The notes beneath the pieces were generated by a model that worked only from the letters and a program-made list of their open reading frames with translations, had not been told where the DNA came from and ran no database searches. A DNA stretch of 64,000 bases from Methanosarcina horonobensis HB-1 = JCM 15518 (GTDB taxonomy: Archaea > Halobacteriota > Methanosarcinia > Methanosarcinales > Methanosarcinaceae): contig NZ_CP009516.1 of assembly GCF_000970285.1 (NCBI RefSeq), forward strand, positions 3,761,036-3,825,035, given 5' to 3'. Each line of letters opens with the position of its first letter. Positions within the stretch are counted from its first letter, which is position 1. The translations under genes were made by a program, and so were the position numbers. Shown in pieces: positions 36,408-46,046 of this stretch.

Positions 36408-37343
36408 ATAAATATCTTGGTTACTGGTGGGGCAGGTTTTATTGGTTCCCACATAATAGAGAAATTGCTTAGCAAAGGCAACGAAGTCATGTGTTTGGAT
36501 AACTTTGATGACTACTACGATCCTCAAATAAAAAGAAAGAATATTGAACCTTTTCTAGAGAACGAAAGCTTCCAGCTAATCGAAGGCGATGTTCGGGATA
36601 AAGTTCTTTTGAAAAACATCTTTGAGGGAGTTGATTATGTTTTTCATGAAGCAGCCCAGGCAGGCATAAGAATATCAGTTAAAGATCCCATGAAACCTCA
36701 TGAAGTTAACACAACAGGAACTCTAAATCTGCTGGAGGCAGCCCTCGATTCCGATATTAAGAAGATAATTAATGCCTCTTCATCCTCAGTTTATGGAAAA
36801 GTGGAATATCTTCCTTTTGATGAAAATCACCCCAACCAGCCGGTATCTCCTTATGGAGTTTCGAAACTGCTGGCTGAACACTACTGCAGAGTTTTTGAGG
36901 AACTCTATGGCTTAAAAAGTGTATCTCTGCGCTATTTTACTGTTTACGGGCCAAGAATGAGACCAGACCTTGCAATAAGCATTTTTATGAAAGCTGCTCT
37001 GAAGAATGAAACGATCACCATTTTCGGAGACGGAGAAAAAACCAGGGATTTCACCTGCATTGATGACATTGTGAGAGCGAACCTGATCTGCATGAAAAAA
37101 GGCAGCGGAGTATACAATATTGGTAGTGGGCATTCTGTCGCCATCAATGAACTTGTCTCGAAAATTATTGAGATTAGCGAAAGTGAGTCAGAAATTGTTT
37201 ACACAGACTCTGTAATAGGAGATGCAGAACACACTCTGTCAAGTTATGAAAAAGCATGGAAGGAGATTGGGTGGAAGCCTGAAATATCAATAGATAAGGG
37301 GCTTGAGAGGTATGCAGAATGGATATTGAGCTCTCAATTGTGA
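36408..37343 (+). CDS. NAD-dependent sugar epimerase/dehydratase (SDR), probable ATA start
   Basis: A 311-residue extended SDR of the UDP-sugar 4-epimerase type. The dinucleotide site is NILVTGGAGFIGSH, the catalytic Ser and Tyr-Lys lie in ASSSSVYG and YGVSKLLAEHY. The frame has TTG at 36417, but that would cut the first strand. The family begins MNILVTGG, and ATA 36408 lies seven bases after AGGGGT, so I call a rare ATA start, possibly an ATG mutated to ATA. Sugar unknown. It precedes a GT2 whose start overlaps its stop by 25 bases. Confidence 0.85.
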   Translation: MNILVTGGAGFIGSHIIEKLLSKGNEVMCLDNFDDYYDPQIKRKNIEPFLENESFQLIEGDVRDKVLLKNIFEGVDYVFHEAAQAGIRISVKDPMKPHEVNTTGTLNLLEAALDSDIKKIINASSSSVYGKVEYLPFDENHPNQPVSPYGVSKLLAEHYCRVFEELYGLKSVSLRYFTVYGPRMRPDLAISIFMKAALKNETITIFGDGEKTRDFTCIDDIVRANLICMKKGSGVYNIGSGHSVAINELVSKIIEISESESEIVYTDSVIGDAEHTLSSYEKAWKEIGWKPEISIDKGLERYAEWILSSQL

Positions 37344-38260
37344 TTCCCACTTATAACGAAGAAGAAAATGTTGAGCTCTGCTACCAGGAAATTAAAGCTG
37401 CTCTTAAATCTCTGGGGAGTAATTATGAGATGATTTTTGTGGACGATGGTTCTACTGATCTTACTTTCAAAAAACTTAGTGACCTCAGTAAAAATGATGA
37501 AAAACTGAAAGTGGTGAAATTAAGGAAAAACTTCGGGCAGAGTGCAGCCTTAAGAGCTGGTCTTGACTATGCCACCGGTAAAACCGTTATTACAATGGAT
37601 GCAGATCTTCAAAATGACCCGAGAGATATCCCGAAGTTTCTGGAAAAACTCAAAAAAGAAGATCTTGATGTCGTCTGTGGATGGAGATTTGACCGAAAGG
37701 ACCCTCTCTCAAAAAAGTTATTTTCAAAGTTCGCAAATCGGTTAAGAAAGAGATTTACAGGAGAAACTATTCATGACTCCGGTTGTACTCTACGAGCTTA
37801 TGTAAAAGAAAGTACTGAAGACCTTGAACTATACGGAGAACTGCATAGATACATCCCTGCTATGCTTTCCTGGAAAGGATATAGAATAGGAGAAATAAAA
37901 ACAAACCACAGGGAACGAAAGTACGGGAAAACAAAGTATAACTGGAAAAGGATTATTAAAGGTTTCCTTGACCTTCTGGTTGTAACTTTCTGGCAGAAAT
38001 ACTCCATGAGACCAATCCATATTTTCGGGAGCATGGGAATTATTTTAATCCTTTTTGGTGGAATAGTTTCCATATATCTGGTTATTTTAAGATTACTTTA
38101 TGAAACCGGGATTGACAGGCCATTATTTACAGTTAGTGTTATGTCCCTGGTTATAGGTATCCAGTTTTTCACCATTGGAATCCTTGCAGATATTTTAATA
38201 AAGATATACTATGGTCAGAATGGGAGGAAGAATTACCTGGTTGAGAGGATCATTGGATGA
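37319..38260 (+). CDS. GT2 polyprenyl-phosphate sugar transferase
   Basis: A 313-residue glycosyltransferase like DPM1/PgtA/ArnC. The GT2 domain has IVIPTYNEEENVELC, FVDDGSTDLTFKKL, MDADLQNDPRDIP and CGWRFDRKDPLSKK, and two transmembrane helices at about 230-255 and 267-290. It would attach a sugar to dolichol phosphate or a similar lipid. The start overlaps the epimerase stop and its stop overlaps the next ATG, so it belongs to an operon. Confidence 0.9.
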   Translation: MDIELSIVIPTYNEEENVELCYQEIKAALKSLGSNYEMIFVDDGSTDLTFKKLSDLSKNDEKLKVVKLRKNFGQSAALRAGLDYATGKTVITMDADLQNDPRDIPKFLEKLKKEDLDVVCGWRFDRKDPLSKKLFSKFANRLRKRFTGETIHDSGCTLRAYVKESTEDLELYGELHRYIPAMLSWKGYRIGEIKTNHRERKYGKTKYNWKRIIKGFLDLLVVTFWQKYSMRPIHIFGSMGIILILFGGIVSIYLVILRLLYETGIDRPLFTVSVMSLVIGIQFFTIGILADILIKIYYGQNGRKNYLVERIIG

Positions 38261-39396
38261 AGGTTTTGATGTTAAATTACGAGTTTCCCCCACTAGGGGG
38301 TGGAGGAGGGGTTGCAGCCAAAAAACTTGCAGAAGGCTTCATCAAACTGGGTTATCAGGTAGATTATGTTACAACCGGATATGCGGGCTTAAAAAAGTAT
38401 GAAAACGTTGATGGAATTAATGTTTATAGAGTTAATGTCATAGGGCGGAAAGAACTCTCTACTGCTACAATCCCATCTATGGTCAGTTTCCCTTTTTTAG
38501 CTTATAAAAAGGCTTCTGAACTGTGCAAAATAAATAAATATTCATTTATCAACACTCATTTTGCTATTCCGACTGGACCTTTGGGAATTTGGATATCCCG
38601 TAAGTTTAGTTTACCGAATATTCTATCCATATATGGGGGAGATATCTATGATCCTTCTAAAAACTATTCTCCTCATAAAAAATGGTATTTAAAAAAAGTA
38701 GTAGAATGGGTATTGAGCAACTCAAGACACATTGTCGCTGAATCGTCGGACATTAAAGATAATGCATTAAAACACTACAGTATTGAAAAAGACATAAATA
38801 CTATTCCCTTAGCTTACGAGCCTGTTGGATTTGAAAAAATCAACCGCAAAGATTTGGATTTAGATGAGAATTTATTTTATACTATAAGTATTGGAAGATT
38901 GGTGAAACGAAAAGGCTTTGATTTTTTGATTAAAGCAATTAAAAACACTTCTGATAACGTCCATGCACTGATAATTGGCGAAGGACCTGAAATAAACAAT
39001 TTGGAAAGTTTAACCAAAGAATTGAATATTTCAGATAGAATTCATTTTTTAGGATTTGTTTCAGAAACTAAAAAGTTTCAATATCTTCAAAATTCTGATG
39101 TTTACGTGCTTTCTTCTCTACATGAAGGATTTGGTATCGTTCTACAGGAAGCTATGCAGGTTGGCCTTCCAATAATCTCAACTGATAGCGGTGGTCAGGT
39201 TGATTTTATAAAAGAAGGAAAGAATGGGTATCTTGTTAACTTCGGAGATGTTGAAACTTTGACTGATAGGATAAATAGATTTGAAAAAGACTGTAGACTT
39301 AAGATAAATTTTTCAGAGTATAACAGAGAAGAAATTAAGAAGTTTGAGGATAAGAATATATGTGAAGAGTACTTGGAGATATTGACATATGGATAA
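38257..39396 (+). CDS. GT4 glycosyltransferase
   Basis: A 379-residue GT4 transferase: LMLNYEFPPLGGGGGVAAKK at the N-terminus, SIGRLVKRKGFDFLIKAI and SSLHEGFGIVLQEAMQVGLP with the E-x7-E motif. The Gly-rich N-terminus is typical of the family. The gene overlaps the previous stop by ATGA. Confidence 0.9.
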   Translation: MKVLMLNYEFPPLGGGGGVAAKKLAEGFIKLGYQVDYVTTGYAGLKKYENVDGINVYRVNVIGRKELSTATIPSMVSFPFLAYKKASELCKINKYSFINTHFAIPTGPLGIWISRKFSLPNILSIYGGDIYDPSKNYSPHKKWYLKKVVEWVLSNSRHIVAESSDIKDNALKHYSIEKDINTIPLAYEPVGFEKINRKDLDLDENLFYTISIGRLVKRKGFDFLIKAIKNTSDNVHALIIGEGPEINNLESLTKELNISDRIHFLGFVSETKKFQYLQNSDVYVLSSLHEGFGIVLQEAMQVGLPIISTDSGGQVDFIKEGKNGYLVNFGDVETLTDRINRFEKDCRLKINFSEYNREEIKKFEDKNICEEYLEILTYG

Positions 39397-40096
39397 TAAC
39401 CTCAATAATTATAAAGCTAATTTAACTAACAAGTTCATTCCCATTAACAGGCAATACGAAGTATATGAGAATTATTATAGAAAAAACGTATTAAAACATT
39501 TACCATTAAACAAAAGTGCGAAAATTATTGATCTGGGTTGTGGATTAGGCCATTTTTTATATTTTTTAAAAAGTAATAACTATACTAACATTTCAGGCAT
39601 TGATTTACTAAAAGAAAATGTGGAATTTTGTAGATTAAAGGAATTTAAAGTTAAACAAGAAAATATAATTGATCATGTATCATCAAGCAATGAAAAGGCT
39701 GATACTTTTATTTTGAGCAATGTACTAGAACATTTTTCTTATCAAGAAATAATATACATCATAAATTCACTGTACAAGTTACTAAACAAAAATGGCAGAA
39801 TCATAATAATTGTACCCAATTGCAATAACATTCATGGGTTAGCTACGTATTTCTCAGATATTACTCACAAAAGCCCTCTTACAGAAAAGTCATTTGAGGA
39901 TTTAATATTAAATACAGAAATAACGAAGTTTTCATTTGAAAATTTGGTCGTTTACCCAAACATCGTGTTTCTGGACACAGTATCTAAGATTTATAATAGT
40001 TTAATCTTTAATATACGAAAAATTAACAATTTGATGAATGGTCAAAAGCCATATAAAGTCCAATCCAAAAACTTATTATTAATCATCTATAAATAA
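39389..40096 (+). CDS. SAM-dependent methyltransferase, glycan block
   Basis: A 235-residue class I methyltransferase. Motif I is KIIDLGCGLGHFLYFLK, the acidic residue is in ISGIDLLKENVEFC, motif IV is ADTFILSNVLEHFSYQEI and LYKLLNKNGRIIIIVPN follows. It overlaps the preceding glycosyltransferase by eight bases and ends the first glycan block, so it probably methylates a sugar. The substrate is inferred from context. Confidence 0.85.
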   Translation: MDNNLNNYKANLTNKFIPINRQYEVYENYYRKNVLKHLPLNKSAKIIDLGCGLGHFLYFLKSNNYTNISGIDLLKENVEFCRLKEFKVKQENIIDHVSSSNEKADTFILSNVLEHFSYQEIIYIINSLYKLLNKNGRIIIIVPNCNNIHGLATYFSDITHKSPLTEKSFEDLILNTEITKFSFENLVVYPNIVFLDTVSKIYNSLIFNIRKINNLMNGQKPYKVQSKNLLLIIYK

Positions 40097-40261
40097 AAAG
40101 TTGAATTATGTTCTACTATTTAAGGCTCATTTCTAAATAATTTAAGAACTTTCTGGATTACTGACTTTAAGTTATCAATAAGGAAAAAATTATCTAGTTT
40201 TTCAGAAATAAAAAAATTTCCAATAATCAAATAGATCTAATTGATTCTTTGAATTGATGTA

Positions 40262-41224
40262 TTATTTTTTACATAAATATTGATAGCCATAGAACCCGAG
40301 TAACACGTAATAAACAATCCCGATAATATGAACAACTATTCCAGAATTGATTGCAAGTTCCTTAGACAAGCCGATTCCGACAAAGCCAATTGCCCATCCA
40401 ACCTCGTAGGTTCCAAATCCTCCCATCCCTTGAATAGGAAGAATAGACATAAAAACTACAAAAGTAGAAGCTAATAAAACCTCAAAAAAACCAATATTTA
40501 TAGATAAAGATTTAATTAAAGTATAGTTCAGAAAATATAAAGTAATCCAGATGGTAAATGAGATTATAAATAGTTCTATCATTTTACCGCTGTTCTTTAT
40601 ATTTTTAAAGCTGTCAACGATCTCTATTGCTTTTCTTGAAAAGAAATTAACTAAACCGTGTTTGTTCAGTTTAAGAGTTTTGAAAACCGCGTTAGCAAAC
40701 TTCAAAAAGATGTCACCTGCATAAAGCAAAATTATCAAAAAAACAGCCAGCAAAGCGGTAAATAAAACGACTAACCAGATGATGCTAGAAAATGTTTCAG
40801 GAAAATCATGTACAAATAAAGAAGACATAAAAAACAATAATGAAATTGTAATGAAATCTAACACTCTTGCAACCATCAATGTTGCAACTCCTTCTCCAGT
40901 AGACTTATCATGATACTTTTTTAAAATATAAATATAAGAGAGTTCACCAGATCTTGCTGGAAGAATACTATTTACCATATTATGAACGCATACAATATGA
41001 AAAAGATCGGTGAGAGATATTTTCTTGTCTAAAAGAATATGAAATCTTAATCCCCGAAGAAGATAACTTAAAACATACAAAAAAAAACCCAGGACCAGAT
41101 AAGTTTTGTCAATGTTTTTAATTGTTGCTATGAGGTCCTCTATTCTGATCTGAGATAATATTATTCCAAGAAGCAAAAAAGTTGCAAGCACAGTTATAAA
41201 TTTTTTTCCTGTAATATATTTCAT
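40262..41224 (-). CDS. Flippase-like integral membrane protein (AglD C-terminal/LPG-synthase TM family)
   Basis: A 320-residue protein of the UPF0104/LPG_synthase_TM family with about seven to eight transmembrane helices. Features are LRGLRFHILLDKKISLTDLF and NMVNSILPARSGELSYIYIL near the middle, and MSILPIQGMGGFGTYEVGW near the end, which matches the family. Members occur in glycan loci, including the C-terminal half of AglD-like proteins, and may move lipid-linked sugars. Start ATG 41224 is preferred over 41332, because the extra 36 residues are not hydrophobic. Role in lipid-sugar transport is inferred. Confidence 0.85.
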   Translation of the reverse strand: MKYITGKKFITVLATFLLLGIILSQIRIEDLIATIKNIDKTYLVLGFFLYVLSYLLRGLRFHILLDKKISLTDLFHIVCVHNMVNSILPARSGELSYIYILKKYHDKSTGEGVATLMVARVLDFITISLLFFMSSLFVHDFPETFSSIIWLVVLFTALLAVFLIILLYAGDIFLKFANAVFKTLKLNKHGLVNFFSRKAIEIVDSFKNIKNSGKMIELFIISFTIWITLYFLNYTLIKSLSINIGFFEVLLASTFVVFMSILPIQGMGGFGTYEVGWAIGFVGIGLSKELAINSGIVVHIIGIVYYVLLGFYGYQYLCKK

Positions 41225-41478
41225 AAGTAGTTGCCCATTTTCGCCTAGACCAGATGGATATTGAGAGTAAAACCTTGAGTAACAATCGAAATGATATATA
41301 TCTATTTTACGCCTGATATAAATTAGTTCCATTAAAATGGTTAAAGCTAATGTTTCATTGAGTTATTCCCTTTATTCACACTGACAGTATTAAACGTTAA
41401 TCAAATAACTTAAGAGAGTTTCAGTTGAAGTAAAATTATGATTCTTTTTGATAAATATATATAATATATAATTACGCT

Positions 41479-43539
41479 TTACATGCATTTATGTATATTA
41501 ATTCGTTCTACATATAAATCACTGGAAAGTGGTTGTAATACCCTGAATTCAAACAATTGGTTTTCCCCAGACTTCTCAACATTTAATGTTAAATTCTGAG
41601 AGCTGTACTTTCCCTCAATTAAATCACTTGCATATATATCCTTTGTAGAGTCAATTCCATGCTCCCCGTCCTTTATATAGGAGATGTCTATACTTGCAAC
41701 ACTGAGAGAAGTGTCAGTGATATTTTCTGCTTTTAAAATATACTCTATAGTGTATTTTCCTTCAGGCAATGTTATGTATGGCCCATAAACCAGATAACCA
41801 GATTCATTAAAAGTCTTATCACTGTAAAAAGCGTATTTTCCGATCTGATCATCAAATGTGAGCGAACCTGTGTTTTTTTGGCTACAGAAAAACAAATTGT
41901 TGTAGACAAAATTATCATCACTTATACTGCTGGACTCAAAACTCTGATTATTTTTTTCAAAAATAAAACAATAGCTGTTTAAATAATAAAGCTTATGATT
42001 TTTTAAATATGAATTGATGTTTTGATATAAACCATAATTTGCCAGTGGAGTCCTTTGTATAATTATATAATCATATAGATCTGAACCATCTCTTTGAGAG
42101 TCGTCCGTAGATATAACGTCATCATCCGTATATGTAACATTGTTGTTCATATATGAATTATCATTGCTCATATATGAAACATTAAGATTCCTGTAGAAAT
42201 AACACCCCATACTTCCTGAACAAAGAATATTACTTTCATAAGGGATTCGGCTTATGTTTGTGAAATATTCTTGAGATTCATTTTTCTGAGCAGAATTAAT
42301 ATCTGAAATCGTTTTACCAACTCCGCCATAGACAGAAAAAGAATACAGACTTAGAATGATCAAAACAATTAAAACTAGATTAAGTTTTTTGGTACTAATT
42401 TTTTTATTAATAGATGAAAGAAAGAAAATAGCAGAACAAACGATAGCAAAAATTATTACCGCTGAGTAATGGAAACAAATCATACGCTGGGCTGGAAAAT
42501 TTGCTAAAAGATTCTGTAAAAGTACTGGAGACGCGATTAGTAGGACTTTAGGTTTAAAAAAGCAAACGTAACCTACAGGCAAAAAGAGAATTAGTAAATA
42601 ATTCAAACTTTCCTGAGTAAACAAGTATTTGAGAAGCAATTGGGGATTTGTCAGGAGATTAAATATCACATCAGTAATTGATGTACCTAAATAAGAGTAC
42701 CTGCCAGCTAACATTTCGGACTGAGATGATAAGACAGGACCATAAAGCTGATGAGACAAAACTGCAAAATAGGGCTTTAAATACAGTAATTCAAAAGAAA
42801 AAATTCCGATACCTAATATCAAAGGAGTATAAATCCATTTTTTTTCGTATTTCTCTATAAATGCATAGACTCCAAACATTACGGCTACCAGAGATATGTT
42901 TTCTTTACAAATGCATGCAAGAAACAGGAAGAACAGGAATTTGTTAAAAGATTTAACGTACATATAATAAAAAGCAAACAAAAGAAATGGCAGTGCAAAT
43001 ATCTCTTCTTTAACACTTTCTAAAAATAGCCAGCTTACAGTAGGGTGTAAGAAATAGATCATGACTGAGACTAATGATATTTTTTTAGATTTAGACACCT
43101 CATTAGCTAACCAGTAGACTGGAAATGCGCCTAAAGATAATAAAAGAGAGCTGATAATCGAAAAAGTAATTGGATGCGGATGTATATAAAAAAAAGGAAG
43201 AAGTAATAAAAATATATACCTTTGATGACCAACAAAATCTATGACGCCTCCCCCGTTTATTGATGAATAAAAGAAATGATTATGGACAACAGTATTATGA
43301 AAAAGTTGATACATTATTCCTTTGTCGTAAGCATTAAAAGAACATAAATATTCATAAGTTGAATTAAGCAAAAAAATATAGAGAAAAAAGTTAGAAAAAA
43401 ACAGAAGTAGAACTAAAGTATCAAAAATATCATATCTTGAAGATAACCCTTTAAGATTGAGAATTACTTTTTTTAGATTAAAATAAGTTTCAAGTCTTGA
43501 TTTTGAATCGGTGAATATATAATCAGCCTTTGATAACAT
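41479..43539 (-). CDS. DUF2079 membrane protein with C-terminal carbohydrate-binding-like domain
   Basis: A 686-residue protein. The first about 450 residues include roughly ten transmembrane segments and the DUF2079 features SFNAYDKGIMYQLFHNTVVH and CICKENISLVAVMFGVY, suggestive of a GT-C-fold glycosyltransferase using lipid-linked donors. The last about 170 residues form an external beta-sandwich-like segment containing GPYITLPEGKYTIEYILKAE, similar to carbohydrate-binding modules. The acidic AYD in the first loop is the candidate catalytic site. No substrate is inferable; it lies in a glycan cluster. Confidence 0.8.
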   Translation of the reverse strand: MLSKADYIFTDSKSRLETYFNLKKVILNLKGLSSRYDIFDTLVLLLFFSNFFLYIFLLNSTYEYLCSFNAYDKGIMYQLFHNTVVHNHFFYSSINGGGVIDFVGHQRYIFLLLLPFFYIHPHPITFSIISSLLLSLGAFPVYWLANEVSKSKKISLVSVMIYFLHPTVSWLFLESVKEEIFALPFLLFAFYYMYVKSFNKFLFFLFLACICKENISLVAVMFGVYAFIEKYEKKWIYTPLILGIGIFSFELLYLKPYFAVLSHQLYGPVLSSQSEMLAGRYSYLGTSITDVIFNLLTNPQLLLKYLFTQESLNYLLILFLPVGYVCFFKPKVLLIASPVLLQNLLANFPAQRMICFHYSAVIIFAIVCSAIFFLSSINKKISTKKLNLVLIVLIILSLYSFSVYGGVGKTISDINSAQKNESQEYFTNISRIPYESNILCSGSMGCYFYRNLNVSYMSNDNSYMNNNVTYTDDDVISTDDSQRDGSDLYDYIIIQRTPLANYGLYQNINSYLKNHKLYYLNSYCFIFEKNNQSFESSSISDDNFVYNNLFFCSQKNTGSLTFDDQIGKYAFYSDKTFNESGYLVYGPYITLPEGKYTIEYILKAENITDTSLSVASIDISYIKDGEHGIDSTKDIYASDLIEGKYSSQNLTLNVEKSGENQLFEFRVLQPLSSDLYVERINIHKCM

Positions 43540-43656
43540 GTTATAATCCTACATTTTCTGATTAACTTGTTAGATCGAAGATCTGTCCTATGTATTATTT
43601 ATATTTGACTCGTTATTTTCGGCAGTCAAAAAATGACAGTTCAGAGACAATTGTTC

Positions 43657-45261
43657 TCAGTCAAAATCCTCCATCATTTTTTTAAATTCTGGAACATTCC
43701 ATACATAAATTTTATAATTTCCAAACTTGAGTATTTTTTTGGGAGGATTTTTGTTCACCAAGTACTCAATTTCTTCATTCTGGAAATTACTTTGTACAAC
43801 AAAAACATCCCCGTCATTCATTCCCTGTTCCGTAAACCATTTTTTAAATGAGAGCCACTTAAAAGGGGTTATCTTTGCGTCATTAAATATTACAGGTCTA
43901 ATAACGATTTCTTCATTGGATAAATAAGTTATAAGATTGGCATCCCAGTAGTCCCCGTAACCAAAAATTAAATTTGATTCCTTCAAATATCCTATTAATT
44001 CGTATTGTTCTCTGTTTGGTTGTTCATACCCTCCTTTTAAAAGTTCTGCATTGGAACCCGCATTTATAACAATTATTGAAAGAATAAAGAAGAGATATAC
44101 TTTTTGAAATTTTATGTTTTGACTGTATGTCAGAGACACCATGCTTAGACCGAGCATTAGTGGGAATGTGAGATATCTTGTTGTGTAAACGTTAGTGGTA
44201 ATTGAAGTGAAAACATAAGCGATTGAAATGGAGGTAATCGAAAGGATAACAAATAAACACCATACAGGGTTTTTACTGAATGTTTTTGAAATATTACTGA
44301 ACACAAAACAGATTATTCCCATAGTGATTAAAATTATAACTATTGTAAGAAAATTAAACTTATATGTTTCTGAGAATTCAAATAACTTATGATTATATAG
44401 CAGACAAATCCCTTTGAATAATAAAAGAAAATTCTCAAAAATTAGTCCTTTATCTGTAATTAAACTAATCGGATATTTAATTAAAGTCGGTATGTTTCCT
44501 TTTACTAAATAAACCAGTGATACTACTATTCCGGAAATAATTGGGAAACTCATTTTTCTAATTTCAAATGGTCTATTTAGCAATGCGAGTAATGTACTAG
44601 TAACAAAAAGCGGAACGAAATACCATAAAAGGATAAGAGAATCCGAAAAACTGATAAGAGCTAAAATAAGTAAGTAGAGAACAGCATTCAATCTTCCATG
44701 AGTATTCTGTGGGTAGATTAGCAAAAGAACTCCTAAAAAAGTAATTGCTCCCATATGTACTTCTGGCCGCAAAAAGAAATTGTCTGCAGCAAAGTTAGGA
44801 ATGTTTACGAGAAGTGAAGCAAATATCAGGGAACTTGTTATATTTTTAGTCATGTTATATACAAGTACAGAAAAGATTAAAATTATAACAACGAATATGA
44901 TATATGCAGATAAAGCCAATGCTACTGGACTATATCCTGAAAATAACTGTGGAAGCAAATGATAAGGAATTAAGTCCGAAAATACATGTGGATCTGCGAA
45001 CGGAAAATAGAATCCCTGCAAAAAAGAATTCCCATGAACAAAGAACTCTTTCCAAACCAGGCCTGGCGAGACGTCATCACTGTCTAGTTTATGTAACAGT
45101 GAAAGTTGAAATTTTAGGGACAAACCATACAAAATTAGAAAAAATAGAATCCAGTTAAGTAGCTGATCATTTTTTAAATAATTGATTCTGAAAATATGAG
45201 ATATCCTTGAATCCTCGATTAATTTTTTGAATCCACTTGAAATATTCGAAATAGATCCCAT
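43657..45261 (-). CDS. Multi-pass membrane protein, probable GT-C glycosyltransferase
   Basis: A 534-residue protein with about ten to twelve transmembrane helices and a soluble C-terminal tail of about 120 residues. HKLDSDDVSPGLVWKEFFVHG in the first loop supplies the acidic pair expected of GT-C enzymes. No family-specific signature was recognised. It follows the small SMR-like gene and precedes the DUF2079 gene on the minus strand, so the three membrane proteins probably act on the same glycan. A PMT-like function is only a possibility. Confidence 0.7.
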   Translation of the reverse strand: MGSISNISSGFKKLIEDSRISHIFRINYLKNDQLLNWILFFLILYGLSLKFQLSLLHKLDSDDVSPGLVWKEFFVHGNSFLQGFYFPFADPHVFSDLIPYHLLPQLFSGYSPVALALSAYIIFVVIILIFSVLVYNMTKNITSSLIFASLLVNIPNFAADNFFLRPEVHMGAITFLGVLLLIYPQNTHGRLNAVLYLLILALISFSDSLILLWYFVPLFVTSTLLALLNRPFEIRKMSFPIISGIVVSLVYLVKGNIPTLIKYPISLITDKGLIFENFLLLFKGICLLYNHKLFEFSETYKFNFLTIVIILITMGIICFVFSNISKTFSKNPVWCLFVILSITSISIAYVFTSITTNVYTTRYLTFPLMLGLSMVSLTYSQNIKFQKVYLFFILSIIVINAGSNAELLKGGYEQPNREQYELIGYLKESNLIFGYGDYWDANLITYLSNEEIVIRPVIFNDAKITPFKWLSFKKWFTEQGMNDGDVFVVQSNFQNEEIEYLVNKNPPKKILKFGNYKIYVWNVPEFKKMMEDFD

Positions 45262-45306
45262 TCTTTACCTCCGGGTACTAAAGTGAATTTTTTCACAAAG
45301 AAGTTA

Positions 45307-45891
45307 TCAACATGTAAGTGGGTTTAAAATTAAACTCACTTTATCTGACTTTAACAAATTCAATGACAATATCGCAAGTTTACTAGAATTCAAAGTCTGT
45401 ACCGTGCGTAATTTAATAGTTTGAACATGGAATTTCTGCTTTCGATACAAGTAATCACTAACGCTAAACATAATATGAAAGAATGAATTAGGCACTTTCT
45501 TCAAAACTGCGAGATAGTATAAAAATTCAAAAGATATGAAGATTAATCCCAAAACATTGTATATAGTAATCTGTTCTTGAAATAAAATTGTAGAAAAAAC
45601 CAGTATCATAAAGTTAACTAAGCTTAAAAACGAATATGCATAAGAGAGTGGGTAATATATCAGTGCTAATAGCTGCCAGACAATAGCCTGTAAAACAAGA
45701 AGTACTAAAGAAAGAAAATAAAAAGTGTTAGTAACTATAATAAAGAGAGAAGTGTTTTTTACTGAAAGTGCAGCATATTTTCCACGTATTCCACTTCCTG
45801 TCTGTAATAGTATGGAGAATATTATTGCATTAAAATGAAAGATTTGTTTTTTGTTCGAAACACGAGCTTTAAAGCCGTTTATTCTTTTCAT
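45307..45891 (-). CDS. SMR/EamA-like small membrane protein
   Basis: A 194-residue protein whose residues 20-125 contain four hydrophobic helices (AIIFSILLQTGSGIRGKYAA, then LVLLVLQAIVWQLLALI, SFLSLVNFMILVFSTILF and YNVLGLIFISFEFLYYLAVL), matching half of an EamA-type or a small-multidrug-resistance (ArnE/F-like) transporter. A cytoplasmic tail of about 65 residues follows. ArnE/F-type proteins flip lipid-linked sugars; the resemblance and location suggest such a role. ATG 45891 has GGTGGG upstream. Confidence 0.65.
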   Translation of the reverse strand: MKRINGFKARVSNKKQIFHFNAIIFSILLQTGSGIRGKYAALSVKNTSLFIIVTNTFYFLSLVLLVLQAIVWQLLALIYYPLSYAYSFLSLVNFMILVFSTILFQEQITIYNVLGLIFISFEFLYYLAVLKKVPNSFFHIMFSVSDYLYRKQKFHVQTIKLRTVQTLNSSKLAILSLNLLKSDKVSLILNPLTC

Positions 45892-46046
45892 TTACCAAGA
45901 CCCACCGGGGGTGAAATGTTTGTGATTAATATCCAGAATATCTTTTCTGACGTATGATGCAGTATCTCATGCATACATACTATAGAAAAGTATTTACTCT
46001 CCCATTCTCCTGAAAAAGCACAAAAACTCATACCCAAAAACTTACT

